A DNA stretch of 45,580 nucleotides. It comes from Chthonomonadaceae bacterium. GTDB taxonomy: Bacteria; Armatimonadota; Chthonomonadetes; Chthonomonadales; Chthonomonadaceae. The DNA lies in the NCBI GenBank assembly GCA_025054835.1, contig JANWZQ010000128.1, positions 1 through 45,580 of the forward strand, in the 5' to 3' direction. The translations under genes were made by a program, and so were the position numbers. The notes below the pieces were generated by a model. It was not told the DNA's origin. It did not search any database and saw nothing but the letters and a program-made list of their open reading frames with translations. This document shows positions 15,910 through 24,806 of the stretch, piece by piece (positions within the stretch are counted from its first letter, which is position 1; every line of letters starts with the position of its first letter).

Positions 15910-18900
15910 TTACGGTCGAGCCGAGCGCGCTGGTTGCGTCCCGCATGGTTCCCCGGACTGCTGAGGGGTGGGAGATGAGGGCGTGCTGTTGCTACGATCC
16001 TGTCGCCCCCGGCGGAAGGTAAGCGCCTGCTCCAGAGTCTGGAGCATCTCTTCGACCTGTGGCATCACAGCAGGTCCACTCAGGGGAACGGTCACGCCGT
16101 CTGGCGTGAAACGATGCCCTTTGAAAGCGTAGGTGAGCAGCTGGATCGCTTCCGGCGTCAGGCGGACGTTGGGCGCGAACCGGAAGACAACGTGCTTTCC
16201 TTCTGTTTTGATGCTGGCGATACCGATCTGTCTGGCTCGCAGCCGGAGGCGCAGGACCGCCAGCGCTTCCCAGATCGGGCGCGGAGGATCTCCGAAACGG
16301 TCTTCCAGTTCCTCCTGCAAATTCTCGATGTCCTCCACAGAGCGTACGTTACTCATACGCTTGTAGAAGTAGATGCGTTCTGCTTCCCCGGGGATGTACT
16401 CGTTGGGAATATATGCGGTGACGGGCAGATCGACGGGGGGCAGGATGTCTTCGACGACTTCTTCGCCTTTGAGTTCCTGCACTGCCTGTGCGAGCAGCTG
16501 GCAGTACAGGTCGAAGCCGACGCTCACCATGGCGCCGTGTTGTTCTGCGCCCAGCAGGTTGCCGGCTCCCCGGATCTCCAGATCACGCATGGCTACTTTG
16601 TAACCGCTGCCCAGGGCAGAGAACTCTTTCATGGCGGCCAGACGTCGCTCCGCTACCTCGGTCAGCTGCTTGTGACGCCGGTAGAACAGATACGCGTAGG
16701 CCTGTCGGTTGGAGCGGCCAACACGGCCACGCAACTGGTACAGCTGGCTCAGACCCATGTGGTCCGCATTGTCAATCAGAATGGTGTTCACATTGGGGAT
16801 GTCCAGACCGTTCTCGATGATGGTGGTGCAGACCAGAATGTCGTAGCGGTGATGGTAGAAGTCGAACATCACGCGCTCCAGTTCATCCTCTGACATCTGA
16901 CCGTGGCCTACTTCGATCCGGGCATCCGGTACCAGACGCCTGATGTGTTGCGCTACGTGATAGATGCTTTCGATCTTGTTGTGGACGAAGTAGACCTGTC
17001 CTTCGCGCTCCAGCTCACGGAGGATCGCGTCCCGTACCAGCTCATCGTCGTACTCGCGCACGTAGGTGATCACCGGGATGCGGCCCTCCGGTGGGTCCGT
17101 GATCACGCTCATGTCGCGCAGTCCGGAGAGTGCCATGGAGAGCGTGCGCGGGATCGGGGTGGCCGAGAGGGTGAGCACGTCGACCGAAGTGCGCAGCTGC
17201 TTGAGTCGCTCCTTGTGCGTGACACCGAAGCGTTGCTCCTCGTCCACGATGATCAGGCCCAGGTCTTGGAACACCACGTCCCGGGAGAGCAGGCGGTGGG
17301 TGCCGATGACGATATCGACCCGGCCTTCCTTCAGGCCCTGCACGGTTCGATGCTGCTCCTGACGGGACCGGAAGCGGCTCAGCAGTTCAATCTGGATCGG
17401 GTAGGCTGCCAGTCGCTCGGTGAAAGTGGCCAGATGCTGGGCCGCCAGCACGGTGGTCGGACAGAGCACTGCAACCTGCTTGCCGGCAGTCACGACCTTG
17501 AACGCCGCGCGGATCGCTACTTCCGTCTTTCCAAATCCCACGTCGCCGCAGATGAGCCGATCCATGGGGCGGTCCGACTCCAGGTCGGCCTTAACGTCGG
17601 CGATGGCGCGCAGCTGTCCCGGCGTCTCCTCGTAGGGGAAAGCTTCCTCCATCTCGATCTGCCAGATGGTGTCCGGGCCGAAGGAGGGGCGCGTGGCGGC
17701 CTGCCGCGCGGCGTACAACCGGATCAGTTCCCCGGCGAGTTCACGGGCCTGTTCGCGCACCCGACGCGTGGTGCGTTGCCACTCTGTGCCCCCGATCTTG
17801 TTGACGATGGGTGGGGAGCCATCTGCTCCGACGTACCGTTGCACCCGGTCGATCTGGTCTCCGGGGACGTAGAGCCGGTCGCCTCCCTGGTACTCGATCA
17901 GAAGGTAGTCTTTCAGTGTACTGTCCGTCTGGCGTTTGACCAGACCGCGATAAATGCCGATGCCGTGGTGCATGTGCACCACATAATCTCCTTCACGCAG
18001 ATCCAGTACCGATGAGATCGCTACTCCCCCGGCCACTCTGCGGCGCCCGATGGCCGGGCGTGCACTTCCGAACAGCTCGGTATCGGTGAGCAGGTACAGG
18101 CGGGTATCGGTGATCTTGAAGCCGGCGCGCAGGCGCCCCTCCAGTACGTAGAGGCCCGGGGTCCTGCCGATCTTCTCGTCGCGTGGGCGCACGGATAGAT
18201 TTCGTTCGGCGAAAATTTCACGGACGCGGTGCGGTTGATCCGAGACGACCATGACCCGGCAATCGTTTGCCAGCCAGATGCCGATGTCGTCCGCCAGCGC
18301 TCCAATGCGTCCCCGGTAGCCCTCCATGGGTGCGGAGTTCCACTGCGTGTGCCGGGCTCCTGTCAGATCCTCTGGCAGGCGCCCGAGCAGCGAGAATGCG
18401 AGGCGCGGGCGGTGCCGGGCAGCTTCCATTGCGGCATCGTAGTCGCGGAGATTGAGGGCGGCATCGAGCAACTCACCACGCTCCCAGTGTCGTTCCCGCG
18501 CCGAAAGCATGTCTGCAGTCATGCGGTTCCAGTGCTCCCGGACCTGATGCGGCTCGTCCAGCACAACGACACCTCCCGGGGGCAGGTAGTCGAGCGCACA
18601 GACTTCGGTGGGCACAAGATACGGGAGGTACTGCTCCAGACCGTCGAAATAGGCCCCTTGCTCCAGTGCCCCGAGGTCGGACGTGATCCGTTCGGTCAGG
18701 CGGTCGATCGCCTCCCGGGCATCGCGTGTGCGGCGTTCTGCCAGCTCCGCCTTCCGCAGCGCCAGTCGCTGCTGGATCGCCTTGCTGGCGCGCTGGATGA
18801 CCTCCGGCGTGAGGAGCACCTCGCGGGCCGGGGCAATCATCACCTGTTCCCGACGCGAGACACTGCGCTGGGTAGCAACGTCGAACACACGGATCGACTC

Positions 18901-19515
18901 TACCTCGTCACCGAAGAGTTCGATCCGGACCGGTACTTCCAGTGTGCTCGGGAACACATCCAGAATACCGCCACGACGGCTGAACTCTCCGGGTGCGGTC
19001 ACGGTGCTGGACGGGCGGTACCCCATGCGCGTGAGGCGCAGCACTACCTCTTCCAGATCTACGATGCTTCCTGCGGCGATGTGAAATGTGGGGGCGACCA
19101 GTGTATCGGGAGGGGATGTGCGTTGCAGAATGGCCTCGGCAGTGCCGATCACAATGGCAGGCACTTCCTGGTGCAGCAGGTACAGGGCGTTGATGCGTTC
19201 ACCGATCACGCGGTGATCGGTGATGTCACCCTCCAGGAACAGGCTCTGTGAGGGGGGCAGGACCGCGACACGGTGCGCAGGGACGCCGAAGTGCGTCAGG
19301 TCATTCGTGAGGTGATACGCCTGTTCTTGCTGGTACGTCAGAACCAGCAGGGGGGTCTCAAGCCGCTGAAAGAGGCGGGCCAGTACAAAGCCTTTGGCCG
19401 CACCAACCAGTCCTTCTACTGCGACGGCCTGTGCCGTCTCCTGCTTCAGCAATTGCACGATCGCATCGAAATCGGGCAGCTGGTCTGCCAATTTCGGAAG
19501 ATCGCTCAGTGTCAT
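15910..19515 (-). CDS. mfd: transcription-repair coupling factor Mfd
   Basis: The 1201-residue Mfd removes RNA polymerase stalled at DNA lesions and recruits UvrA. The N-terminal UvrB-like region includes GLVGAAKGFVLARLFQ near residue 40 and PGEFSRRGGILDVFPS near 180. A CarD-like RNA polymerase-interacting domain begins LREGDYVVHMHHGIGIYRG near residue 505. The RecG-like translocase has Walker A GDVGFGKTEVA near 657, DEEQRFGV (motif II) near 755, and TIIENGLDIPN and QLYQLRGRVGRS further on. The C-terminal D7 domain spans roughly 1020-1130, and the tail is Ser/Pro-rich. The length is normal for the family. It starts with ATG at 19515 and diverges from the SpoIID-domain gene across 188 bases. 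Confidence 0.97.
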   Translation of the reverse strand: MTLSDLPKLADQLPDFDAIVQLLKQETAQAVAVEGLVGAAKGFVLARLFQRLETPLLVLTYQQEQAYHLTNDLTHFGVPAHRVAVLPPSQSLFLEGDITDHRVIGERINALYLLHQEVPAIVIGTAEAILQRTSPPDTLVAPTFHIAAGSIVDLEEVVLRLTRMGYRPSSTVTAPGEFSRRGGILDVFPSTLEVPVRIELFGDEVESIRVFDVATQRSVSRREQVMIAPAREVLLTPEVIQRASKAIQQRLALRKAELAERRTRDAREAIDRLTERITSDLGALEQGAYFDGLEQYLPYLVPTEVCALDYLPPGGVVVLDEPHQVREHWNRMTADMLSARERHWERGELLDAALNLRDYDAAMEAARHRPRLAFSLLGRLPEDLTGARHTQWNSAPMEGYRGRIGALADDIGIWLANDCRVMVVSDQPHRVREIFAERNLSVRPRDEKIGRTPGLYVLEGRLRAGFKITDTRLYLLTDTELFGSARPAIGRRRVAGGVAISSVLDLREGDYVVHMHHGIGIYRGLVKRQTDSTLKDYLLIEYQGGDRLYVPGDQIDRVQRYVGADGSPPIVNKIGGTEWQRTTRRVREQARELAGELIRLYAARQAATRPSFGPDTIWQIEMEEAFPYEETPGQLRAIADVKADLESDRPMDRLICGDVGFGKTEVAIRAAFKVVTAGKQVAVLCPTTVLAAQHLATFTERLAAYPIQIELLSRFRSRQEQHRTVQGLKEGRVDIVIGTHRLLSRDVVFQDLGLIIVDEEQRFGVTHKERLKQLRTSVDVLTLSATPIPRTLSMALSGLRDMSVITDPPEGRIPVITYVREYDDELVRDAILRELEREGQVYFVHNKIESIYHVAQHIRRLVPDARIEVGHGQMSEDELERVMFDFYHHRYDILVCTTIIENGLDIPNVNTILIDNADHMGLSQLYQLRGRVGRSNRQAYAYLFYRRHKQLTEVAERRLAAMKEFSALGSGYKVAMRDLEIRGAGNLLGAEQHGAMVSVGFDLYCQLLAQAVQELKGEEVVEDILPPVDLPVTAYIPNEYIPGEAERIYFYKRMSNVRSVEDIENLQEELEDRFGDPPRPIWEALAVLRLRLRARQIGIASIKTEGKHVVFRFAPNVRLTPEAIQLLTYAFKGHRFTPDGVTVPLSGPAVMPQVEEMLQTLEQALTFRRGRQDRSNSTPSSPTPQQSGEPCGTQPARSARP

Positions 19516-19603
19516 CTCCGGTAAGCCCTGCTGCTACGGATTGCGCGTGCTGGCTCGTTGTGGACGTTTGACCCTGTAACGTGCCGGTCTATTTTACCTT
19601 GAA

Positions 19604-19615
19604 TTTCTGCAGAAA
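19604..19615. promoter_or_regulatory. 12-bp palindrome between mfd and the SpoIID-domain gene
   Basis: TTTCTGCAGAAA is fully symmetric and sits in the middle of the divergent intergenic region. No binding protein can be named. Confidence 0.3.
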
Positions 19616-19634
19616 GATGCGGTCGCCGGACGGG

Positions 19635-19664
19635 TTGCCGTGGAATCAGGGGATGTGCTACAAT
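19635..19664 (+). promoter_or_regulatory. probable promoter of the SpoIID-domain gene
   Basis: TTGCCG (19635-19640), 18 bases, TACAAT (19659-19664). Transcription would start about 33 bases before ATG 19704. Confidence 0.5.
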
Positions 19665-19703
19665 CCGCCGGGAACGGGAAGAGACGTGCCGGAGTGGGGG
19701 GCG

Positions 19704-21035
19704 ATGCCAGAGAGAACCTCCGGGCTGCTGCGGATACGATGGGCCGTTTTTCTGAGCGTGTTGATCCCGACAGGGGTCTCAACGCCCGTACGACTCCATG
19801 AGCAGAGCCTTCCTGCCCCAACATGGAACGTGACCAATCCTCTGGTTCGTGTGGCGTTGACCCGATACACCGGGGCCTCTGTGCTCGCCATCCAGGCAGA
19901 TCCCGGGGCACGGGTGGTCGATGCTACCGGTAGGGTGGTAGCTTCCGGGGCGGGGGTGTTCCGCGTGCGCGTGGTGGGCAATGCGCTGACGGTGGAAAGC
20001 GATGCACTTCGCACCGCAGTCGCTGCGCTACCAGAGGGAATGCTCCGGGTGCAGCCCGAGGATGCCGACACACTCCTGACGATCTGGCAGGAGCCCGGCG
20101 TTCGGGGCGTTTATCGGGGTAGTCTGGAGGTGCGCCTGCAGTCCGGGGGGGTGCAGGTGATCAATGAGATTACGCTGGAGGCTTACCTGCGTGGCGTGAT
20201 TGGCAGTGAGATGGGGCCGCGAGCGCCTCTGGAAGCTTTGAAGGCACAGGCCGTTGCCGCGCGCACCTTCGCACTCTACCGTATTGCCAACCGTCGTGGT
20301 GTGGAGCCTTTTGATCTGCGCGACGATGCGGAGGCGCAGGCCTATGCCGGGACGCGGAGTGAGTCATCGGCATGTGATCAGGCTGTACGGCAGACTGCCG
20401 GGCAGGTTTTAAGGCGTGCGGGGCAGCTGATCCCTGCGCTCTACTGCGCCGACTGTGGGGGCAGAACCGCGCCCGGGAGTTCCCCGGAAGATTACCCGCC
20501 GTCCGTATCGGATGAGGACGCGCACGCGCTGCCGGGTGGTTTCCGCGCTTCGGAATGGGTTCTGCGCTACACTCCCGAGGCGTTGAAACCGTTGTTGCGC
20601 AGGCATCCGCAACTGCAGGTCGAAGGAAGCCTGATCGGTGTGGAGGTTGTCGATCGGGATGTTTCCGGACGCGTATTGCGCGTGCGGTTCTCCTTCCGGG
20701 AGCCACTCCCCGGGGGGCCGGGTGGCCGCGCAATCTCCGGTAACGCAGTGCCAGAGACAGGCAGCGTTGCCGGGGCAGTTATGGTTCGGGAGATCACCGG
20801 AGCGGCTCTGCGCGCCCTGATCGGGCCGAACGTTCTACGCAGCACCCTCTTCTCGGTGCGTCGGGAGCCGGGGGGTGAGATTGTGATCCGTGGCCGGGGG
20901 TGGGGACACGGGCGCGGACTCTGTCAGAGAGGGGCTGTGGCTCTGGCGGCGCCTCCCAGAGCGCTCGGCTTCCGGAGTATTCTGGCGCGCTACTATCCCG
21001 GCGCAGAACTGGCGACGCTCCGTTTCGAGGAATGA
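19704..21035 (+). CDS. exported SpoIID/LytB-domain protein
   Basis: The 443-residue protein begins with an export signal or membrane anchor (LLRIRWAVFLSVLIPTGVS). The SpoIID domain is seen in NEITLEAYLRGVIGSEM (residues 154-170), where E169 matches the catalytic Glu of SpoIID lytic transglycosylases, then ALKAQAVAARTFALYRI, and CADCGGRTAPGSSPED. It ends with GRGWGHGRGLCQRGAVALA, the conserved GxGxGHGxGMSQ-like block. SpoIID cleaves glycan strands of peptidoglycan; the domain is also common in non-sporulating bacteria for wall remodelling. I chose ATG 19704 because GGAG and a G-run lie upstream and the signal peptide follows; a longer frame begins at 19581. No sporulation genes are nearby. Confidence 0.9.
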   Translation: MPERTSGLLRIRWAVFLSVLIPTGVSTPVRLHEQSLPAPTWNVTNPLVRVALTRYTGASVLAIQADPGARVVDATGRVVASGAGVFRVRVVGNALTVESDALRTAVAALPEGMLRVQPEDADTLLTIWQEPGVRGVYRGSLEVRLQSGGVQVINEITLEAYLRGVIGSEMGPRAPLEALKAQAVAARTFALYRIANRRGVEPFDLRDDAEAQAYAGTRSESSACDQAVRQTAGQVLRRAGQLIPALYCADCGGRTAPGSSPEDYPPSVSDEDAHALPGGFRASEWVLRYTPEALKPLLRRHPQLQVEGSLIGVEVVDRDVSGRVLRVRFSFREPLPGGPGGRAISGNAVPETGSVAGAVMVREITGAALRALIGPNVLRSTLFSVRREPGGEIVIRGRGWGHGRGLCQRGAVALAAPPRALGFRSILARYYPGAELATLRFEE

Positions 21036-21055
21036 ATGTGTGCTTTCAAAGGACA

Positions 21056-22225
21056 TTACTCCACGAAACCCGGATCGTTCGCCAGTGGCGAGACAATGCC
21101 GAGACGCTTGAGTTCGCTCACGATTTTGGAGGCATCTGCCAGGATCACCTGGGCATAGCGCTGTGTTTCTGGATCGCTCTTGCGGATCAACAGGTTGGCC
21201 GCAGAACATAGCGAGTGAATGGGGCCCAGAAGGTTTTCTTCGTTGACGAGTTCGCCGGGAAGCAGGGCAGCCGCCTGCTCCAGGGTCAGGCGATCGGAGA
21301 CGGCCGGAGGGGTTGTAGCAAGACCGCTGCCCGTGAGCTCCGGGGCCATGGAGAAGTCGGGCTCTGCGGGGACAGGGAGTGGGGTATCTGGCACAGGACC
21401 GGTTGTGCCCTGCTTCAACCGCTGCTCGATGGCAAGCAGTTCTGCCCGGATGGCCCGGTAGAGGGGGGTGTCGTCCATGTCCTTGTCTACGGAGACCGCG
21501 TAGTCCTTCTTGTTGATCCCGTAGAACATCGGGTCCGTGGTCGCATAGTTCACGAACATGACGGCGATGAACTTCTGGAACACATTGCGATCGAACAGGT
21601 ATTTGTTCTTGTAGTTCCCGTCGTTCTTGACACTGCGCAGAACGTCTTCGAACAGTGTGACGATGAACTCGCGTGCTTCCAAGTGCAGGACCTGCGCCAG
21701 CTCGATGCCGTTGGCAAACTCGTAGTAGTAGAGCAGTTCACTCGTGTCGGTGTGGCCTTCGGCTTCGGCTACCGAGCTGAACACATTCAGCTTCATCATA
21801 CTGTCCAGATTGCGCCGCGGGTAGCCCCGGTGGGCCATATCCAGCGCGTAACCTTTGAACTCGTTGTAGTCCGTGCCGAGAAAGTGGGCCTGATTGGTCC
21901 GGATACGGTCGCGCAGTTCCGTCAGGCGGCGCAGGAGGTTGCCCCGGGCATCGTGGATGATCTCCATCATCTCATCCCGTATGGGGTCGTCTTCCGGGAA
22001 GAGATCGAGCGTCTCGAAGGTGGTACGGATCACAGCAAAGTCGTTCAGCCCGTCCTCGAGGCAGGGGTAGGCAATACCCAGCAGGAGGTCATCGGGGATC
22101 TGGGCGACGGTTTCTGCGTTCCGAATGCCGCTCTCAGGGGTTACCAGCGCATAAAATCGATTGTTCGTTGCCAGACTTTTGATGAGCGCCACGCGCCGAT
22201 TGTCGCCCTTTGGCTGCATCGTCAT
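21056..22225 (-). CDS. hypothetical protein, 389 residues
   Basis: I do not recognise this protein. It has no signal peptide or membrane segment and looks largely helical: HDARGNLLRRLTELRDRIRT near residue 90-110, SSVAEAEGHTDTSELLYYYE near 150-170 and EAREFIVTLFEDVLRSVKND near 182-202. A Pro-rich linker (about 275-315, with PDTPLPVPAEPDFSMAPEL) separates it from a C-terminal helical part with LEQAAALLPGELVNEENLL. The opening DNRRVALIKSLATNNRFYA and GIAYPCLEDGLNDFAVIRTT could be used as probes for homologues. A GAGGTGG lies about 11 bases upstream of ATG 22225. It converges with the SpoIID-domain gene, with only 20 bases between stop codons. Its clean length and composition show it is real. 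Confidence 0.78.
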   Translation of the reverse strand: MTMQPKGDNRRVALIKSLATNNRFYALVTPESGIRNAETVAQIPDDLLLGIAYPCLEDGLNDFAVIRTTFETLDLFPEDDPIRDEMMEIIHDARGNLLRRLTELRDRIRTNQAHFLGTDYNEFKGYALDMAHRGYPRRNLDSMMKLNVFSSVAEAEGHTDTSELLYYYEFANGIELAQVLHLEAREFIVTLFEDVLRSVKNDGNYKNKYLFDRNVFQKFIAVMFVNYATTDPMFYGINKKDYAVSVDKDMDDTPLYRAIRAELLAIEQRLKQGTTGPVPDTPLPVPAEPDFSMAPELTGSGLATTPPAVSDRLTLEQAAALLPGELVNEENLLGPIHSLCSAANLLIRKSDPETQRYAQVILADASKIVSELKRLGIVSPLANDPGFVE

Positions 22226-22343
22226 GGTTCTCTTACCACCTCACTCTAAAAGACCGGCGCACCCGGGTACGAGTTCCCTGCCACGGAACGCGGCACCCTG
22301 AAGCTCGGCCCTGTGCTGGTTTTTTTGCTTTACAGGCCACTCC

Positions 22344-22982
22344 TTACCGGATGAGCGCGTAGTTCAACCCGAAGAAAAGATTGCCGTCGAAACTGTAAGC
22401 GCGGGCCTGCAAATTCCGCACCAACGGGAAGGCCAGCGCGACGTTCGGGCGGTAGCGCACCAGCTCTGTGATCACCGTGAGCCCCCCCCGGAAGCGCACA
22501 CGGGCGCCCAGAAACGCCCCGTTGAAGAAGCTGGTACCGATCCCGGCGCTCCATCGCAGTTCCTTCACGAGCCGCGCCTGCCGGTCAGAGAGTGGCACGG
22601 ATTTCCCCGCAGCGAAGAAGAGTGACAGGCGCTCCTGTCCGGTCAGCGTCAGGTCGCGTGCGCCCACAGAGAGCGCCGGTGTCGCTCCAAGATCCTGCAG
22701 CAGGGGGTACTGCAGGTTGAATGCGTAGCGATTCTTCGTGTCGCGTTCCAGATCTAACCGATGCAGCTCCATCTCGATGCCGTCGGGGGAGGCGTACTGT
22801 GCCCAGGCGAAGCTGGCGTTGCGGCGTTCCGGGTTGATAGCGTACTCCAGGCGGAAGGAGTCGGGTGGCAGGGCCGCGCCATCCGGGGCAAACAGCATAC
22901 GGTCGGCCCGGGCCATGCCGCTCATCAGCACACCGAATGCCAGCAGACAGGCCAGGCCGATCCGGGTCACAAACCGTCCCAT
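22344..22982 (-). other. C-terminal module of the fusion: possible separately translated exported barrel protein
   Basis: From internal ATG 22982 this reads MGRFVTR, a hydrophobic core, then MARA and a predicted cleavage before DRMLFAPDG. The mature part is strand-like (ISIGARDLTL-type alternation) and ends with a phenylalanine- and tyrosine-rich strand. GTG at 22970 overlaps a TGA in the next frame (GTGA), the typical junction of coupled genes, which would fit a one-base frameshift having joined two genes. A short-spaced GGAG precedes ATG 22982. Confidence 0.5.
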
Positions 22983-24185
22983 CCGCTCCAGAGCTTCTTC
23001 CAGCTGGGGAAGTGCCGTCGCATAAGAGCAACGCACGAATCCCTCTCCAGAAGCCCCGAAGGCGTTGCCGGGCACCACGGCGACGCGCTCTTCCATCAGT
23101 AGCCGTTCGGCAAACGTTTCCGAATCCAGTCCCGTGCGACGAATGGAGGGAAAAGCATAGAAGGCTCCTGCAGGCTCATGACAGTCCAGGCCGATGCGAT
23201 TCAACCCGTTCACGAAGAGGCGACGGCGGCGATTGTAGTCCGCCACCATGTGCTCTACGTCGCCCTCCGCATGGTCCAGTGCCTCGATGGCTGCCATCTG
23301 TGCGATGTGTGGCGCGCAGAGCATCGTGTACTGATGCACCCGGGTCATCAGGGTCGCAATCGGTTCCGGGGCGCAGGCGTAGCCGATGCGCCACCCGGTC
23401 ATCGCGTACGCTTTGGAGAAGCCGTTCAGCACGATGGTCCGCTCACGCGCGCCGGGGATGCTGGCCATGCAGATATGCTCCCCGAGGTATGTCAGGCGGT
23501 CGTAGATCTCATCGGAAATCAGATAGAAATCGTGGCGATTCGCGAGATCGACCAGCGCCTGCAACACCTCGCGCGGCTGCACCGATCCCGTTGGATTGGA
23601 AGGGGAACCCAGCAACAGGGCCTTGGTGCGCGGCGTGACAGCAGCCTCCACTCGCTCCGGGTCGATCTGAAATCCATCCGTGGAACCGGTCGGGATCAGG
23701 ACTGGAACCCCGCCTGCAAAGCGCACCATTGGCACATAGGAGACGTAGCAGGGTTCCGGAACGATTACCTCATCGCCCGGATTCAGCAGGACGCGGAGCG
23801 CGAGATCCAACCCTTCGGAAACCCCGACCGTGATCAGGCATTCCGTGGCCGGATCGTAGGAGGCACCGTAGCGTTGTTGCAAACGTGCGCAGATACGCTC
23901 GCGCAGAGGCAGCAGGCCATTATTGGAAGTGTACGTGGTGTAGCCATGCTCCAGAGCCCAGATGCCGGCCTCACGGATCCGCCACGGGGTTACAAAGTCC
24001 GGTTCGCCCACCCCCAGCGAGATCACGTTTTCCATCTGCCGGGCAATATCAAAAAAGCGACGGATACCGGAAGGAGGACAGGCTTCAACAACTGTGTTGA
24101 GAGGTTTGACTGGCGGGCGTCCGGACTCCATGCGCGTGGCCGGTTGCTCCAGATGCCTGTGAGAATGCACGTTCGGGGTCGTCAT
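22344..24185 (-). CDS. class I/II aminotransferase fused in frame to a signal-peptide/beta-strand-rich domain
   Basis: Residues 1-401 form a complete fold-type I PLP aminotransferase of the aspartate/alanine group: SLGVGEPDFVTPWRI near 56-70, YTSNNGLLPLRERI near 85-98, SPSNPTGSVQP near 194-204, YLISDEIYDRL near 221-231, and SKAYAMTGWRIGY with PLP lysine K258. Where such enzymes normally stop (after ALERMGRFVTR), the frame continues into a textbook signal peptide (residues 402-428, IGLACLLAFGVLMSG then MARA). About 185 residues of alternating strands follow, ending FFGLNYALIR, as in small outer-membrane barrels. A 213-codon second gene could start inside the frame at ATG 22982 or GTG 22970. 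The start at 24185 overlaps the regulator's stop codon (ATGA). The enzyme call is firm. Whether one or two proteins are made is open. Confidence 0.85.
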   Translation of the reverse strand: MTTPNVHSHRHLEQPATRMESGRPPVKPLNTVVEACPPSGIRRFFDIARQMENVISLGVGEPDFVTPWRIREAGIWALEHGYTTYTSNNGLLPLRERICARLQQRYGASYDPATECLITVGVSEGLDLALRVLLNPGDEVIVPEPCYVSYVPMVRFAGGVPVLIPTGSTDGFQIDPERVEAAVTPRTKALLLGSPSNPTGSVQPREVLQALVDLANRHDFYLISDEIYDRLTYLGEHICMASIPGARERTIVLNGFSKAYAMTGWRIGYACAPEPIATLMTRVHQYTMLCAPHIAQMAAIEALDHAEGDVEHMVADYNRRRRLFVNGLNRIGLDCHEPAGAFYAFPSIRRTGLDSETFAERLLMEERVAVVPGNAFGASGEGFVRCSYATALPQLEEALERMGRFVTRIGLACLLAFGVLMSGMARADRMLFAPDGAALPPDSFRLEYAINPERRNASFAWAQYASPDGIEMELHRLDLERDTKNRYAFNLQYPLLQDLGATPALSVGARDLTLTGQERLSLFFAAGKSVPLSDRQARLVKELRWSAGIGTSFFNGAFLGARVRFRGGLTVITELVRYRPNVALAFPLVRNLQARAYSFDGNLFFGLNYALIR

Positions 24186-24661
24186 GGAGTAACCATCAGG
24201 CGGTGATCTTCTTCGGTCTCTGCAAAGATCTCGCCATCATCCTTGTAGCGTTTGAGCAGAAAGTGGGTGGCGGTCGCTGTTACCCGGTCGATGGTCGCCA
24301 GTTTCTGCGCCACGAAGTCCGCGATCTCGCGCAGGGACTTGCCGACCACAACGCAACGGAGGTCCTGAGCGCCGGACACGAGGTAGACCGAGCGTACCTC
24401 CGGGTATCGGTAGATGCGTTCGGCGACGTCATCGAAGCCCACGCCGCGCTCCGGGGTGACCTTGACGTCGATGTAGGCCCATACCTGCTCCTCGCCCAGT
24501 CGTTCCCAGTCGATCACTGTCTTGTAGCGCCGGATCACGCCCTCGCGCTCCCACTGGGCGATCTGCCGGGTCACGGTCTCCACGTCGATGCCTGTCTGCG
24601 CGGCGATCTGTGCCGGTGTGGCCAGTGCGTTCTGTTCCAGAATGGTCAGGATCTGTCTCAT
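24182..24661 (-). CDS. Lrp/AsnC family transcriptional regulator
   Basis: The 159-residue protein has an N-terminal winged helix-turn-helix (ILEQNALATPAQIAAQTGID then TVTRQIAQWEREGVIRRYKT) and a C-terminal RAM/ligand-binding domain (VWAYIDVKVTPERGVGFDDV, VRSVYLVSGAQDLRCVVVG). These are the marks of Lrp/AsnC regulators that sense amino acids. I chose ATG 24661, where similarity to the family begins. Its stop codon overlaps the aminotransferase start (ATGA), so the two are translationally coupled. The regulator may respond to the aminotransferase substrate or product. A consensus promoter lies about 60-85 bases upstream, and a seven-codon upstream frame overlaps its own start. Confidence 0.92.
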   Translation of the reverse strand: MRQILTILEQNALATPAQIAAQTGIDVETVTRQIAQWEREGVIRRYKTVIDWERLGEEQVWAYIDVKVTPERGVGFDDVAERIYRYPEVRSVYLVSGAQDLRCVVVGKSLREIADFVAQKLATIDRVTATATHFLLKRYKDDGEIFAETEEDHRLMVTP

Positions 24662-24681
24662 GACGGCGTTGTGGCTCCCAT
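24658..24681 (-). other. possible seven-codon upstream frame overlapping the regulator start
   Basis: ATG GGA GCC ... TCA TGA encodes MGATTPS and ends in a TGA that overlaps the regulator's ATG. The gap between the promoter and the regulator start is short, so ribosomes could enter here and reinitiate. No good ribosome site is seen before it. Confidence 0.3.
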
Positions 24682-24717
24682 GCGGTGTACCGGATCTGAA
24701 GCGGGCACGTAACGTGG

Positions 24718-24747
24718 AGTATAGCGCAGTGTGAGAGCCTCTGTCAA
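24718..24747 (-). promoter_or_regulatory. promoter of the regulator-aminotransferase operon
   Basis: On the minus strand TTGACA (24742-24747), 18 bases, TATACT (24718-24723). The leader to ATG 24661 would be about 50 bases. Confidence 0.7.
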
Positions 24748-24806
24748 TTGTTGTGCCTCTCCGACCCGGAAGCCAGCAGACGCCGGGTGCGCTCTGGCGC
24801 GTGGGA

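Noticed and set aside
14711-15964. 417-residue plus-strand frame opposite the E1 alpha gene
   Set aside because: It is the antisense shadow of a well recognised enzyme.
19604-19615. LexA site near mfd
   Set aside because: The 12-base palindrome does not match any LexA consensus I can name, so I list it only as a palindrome.
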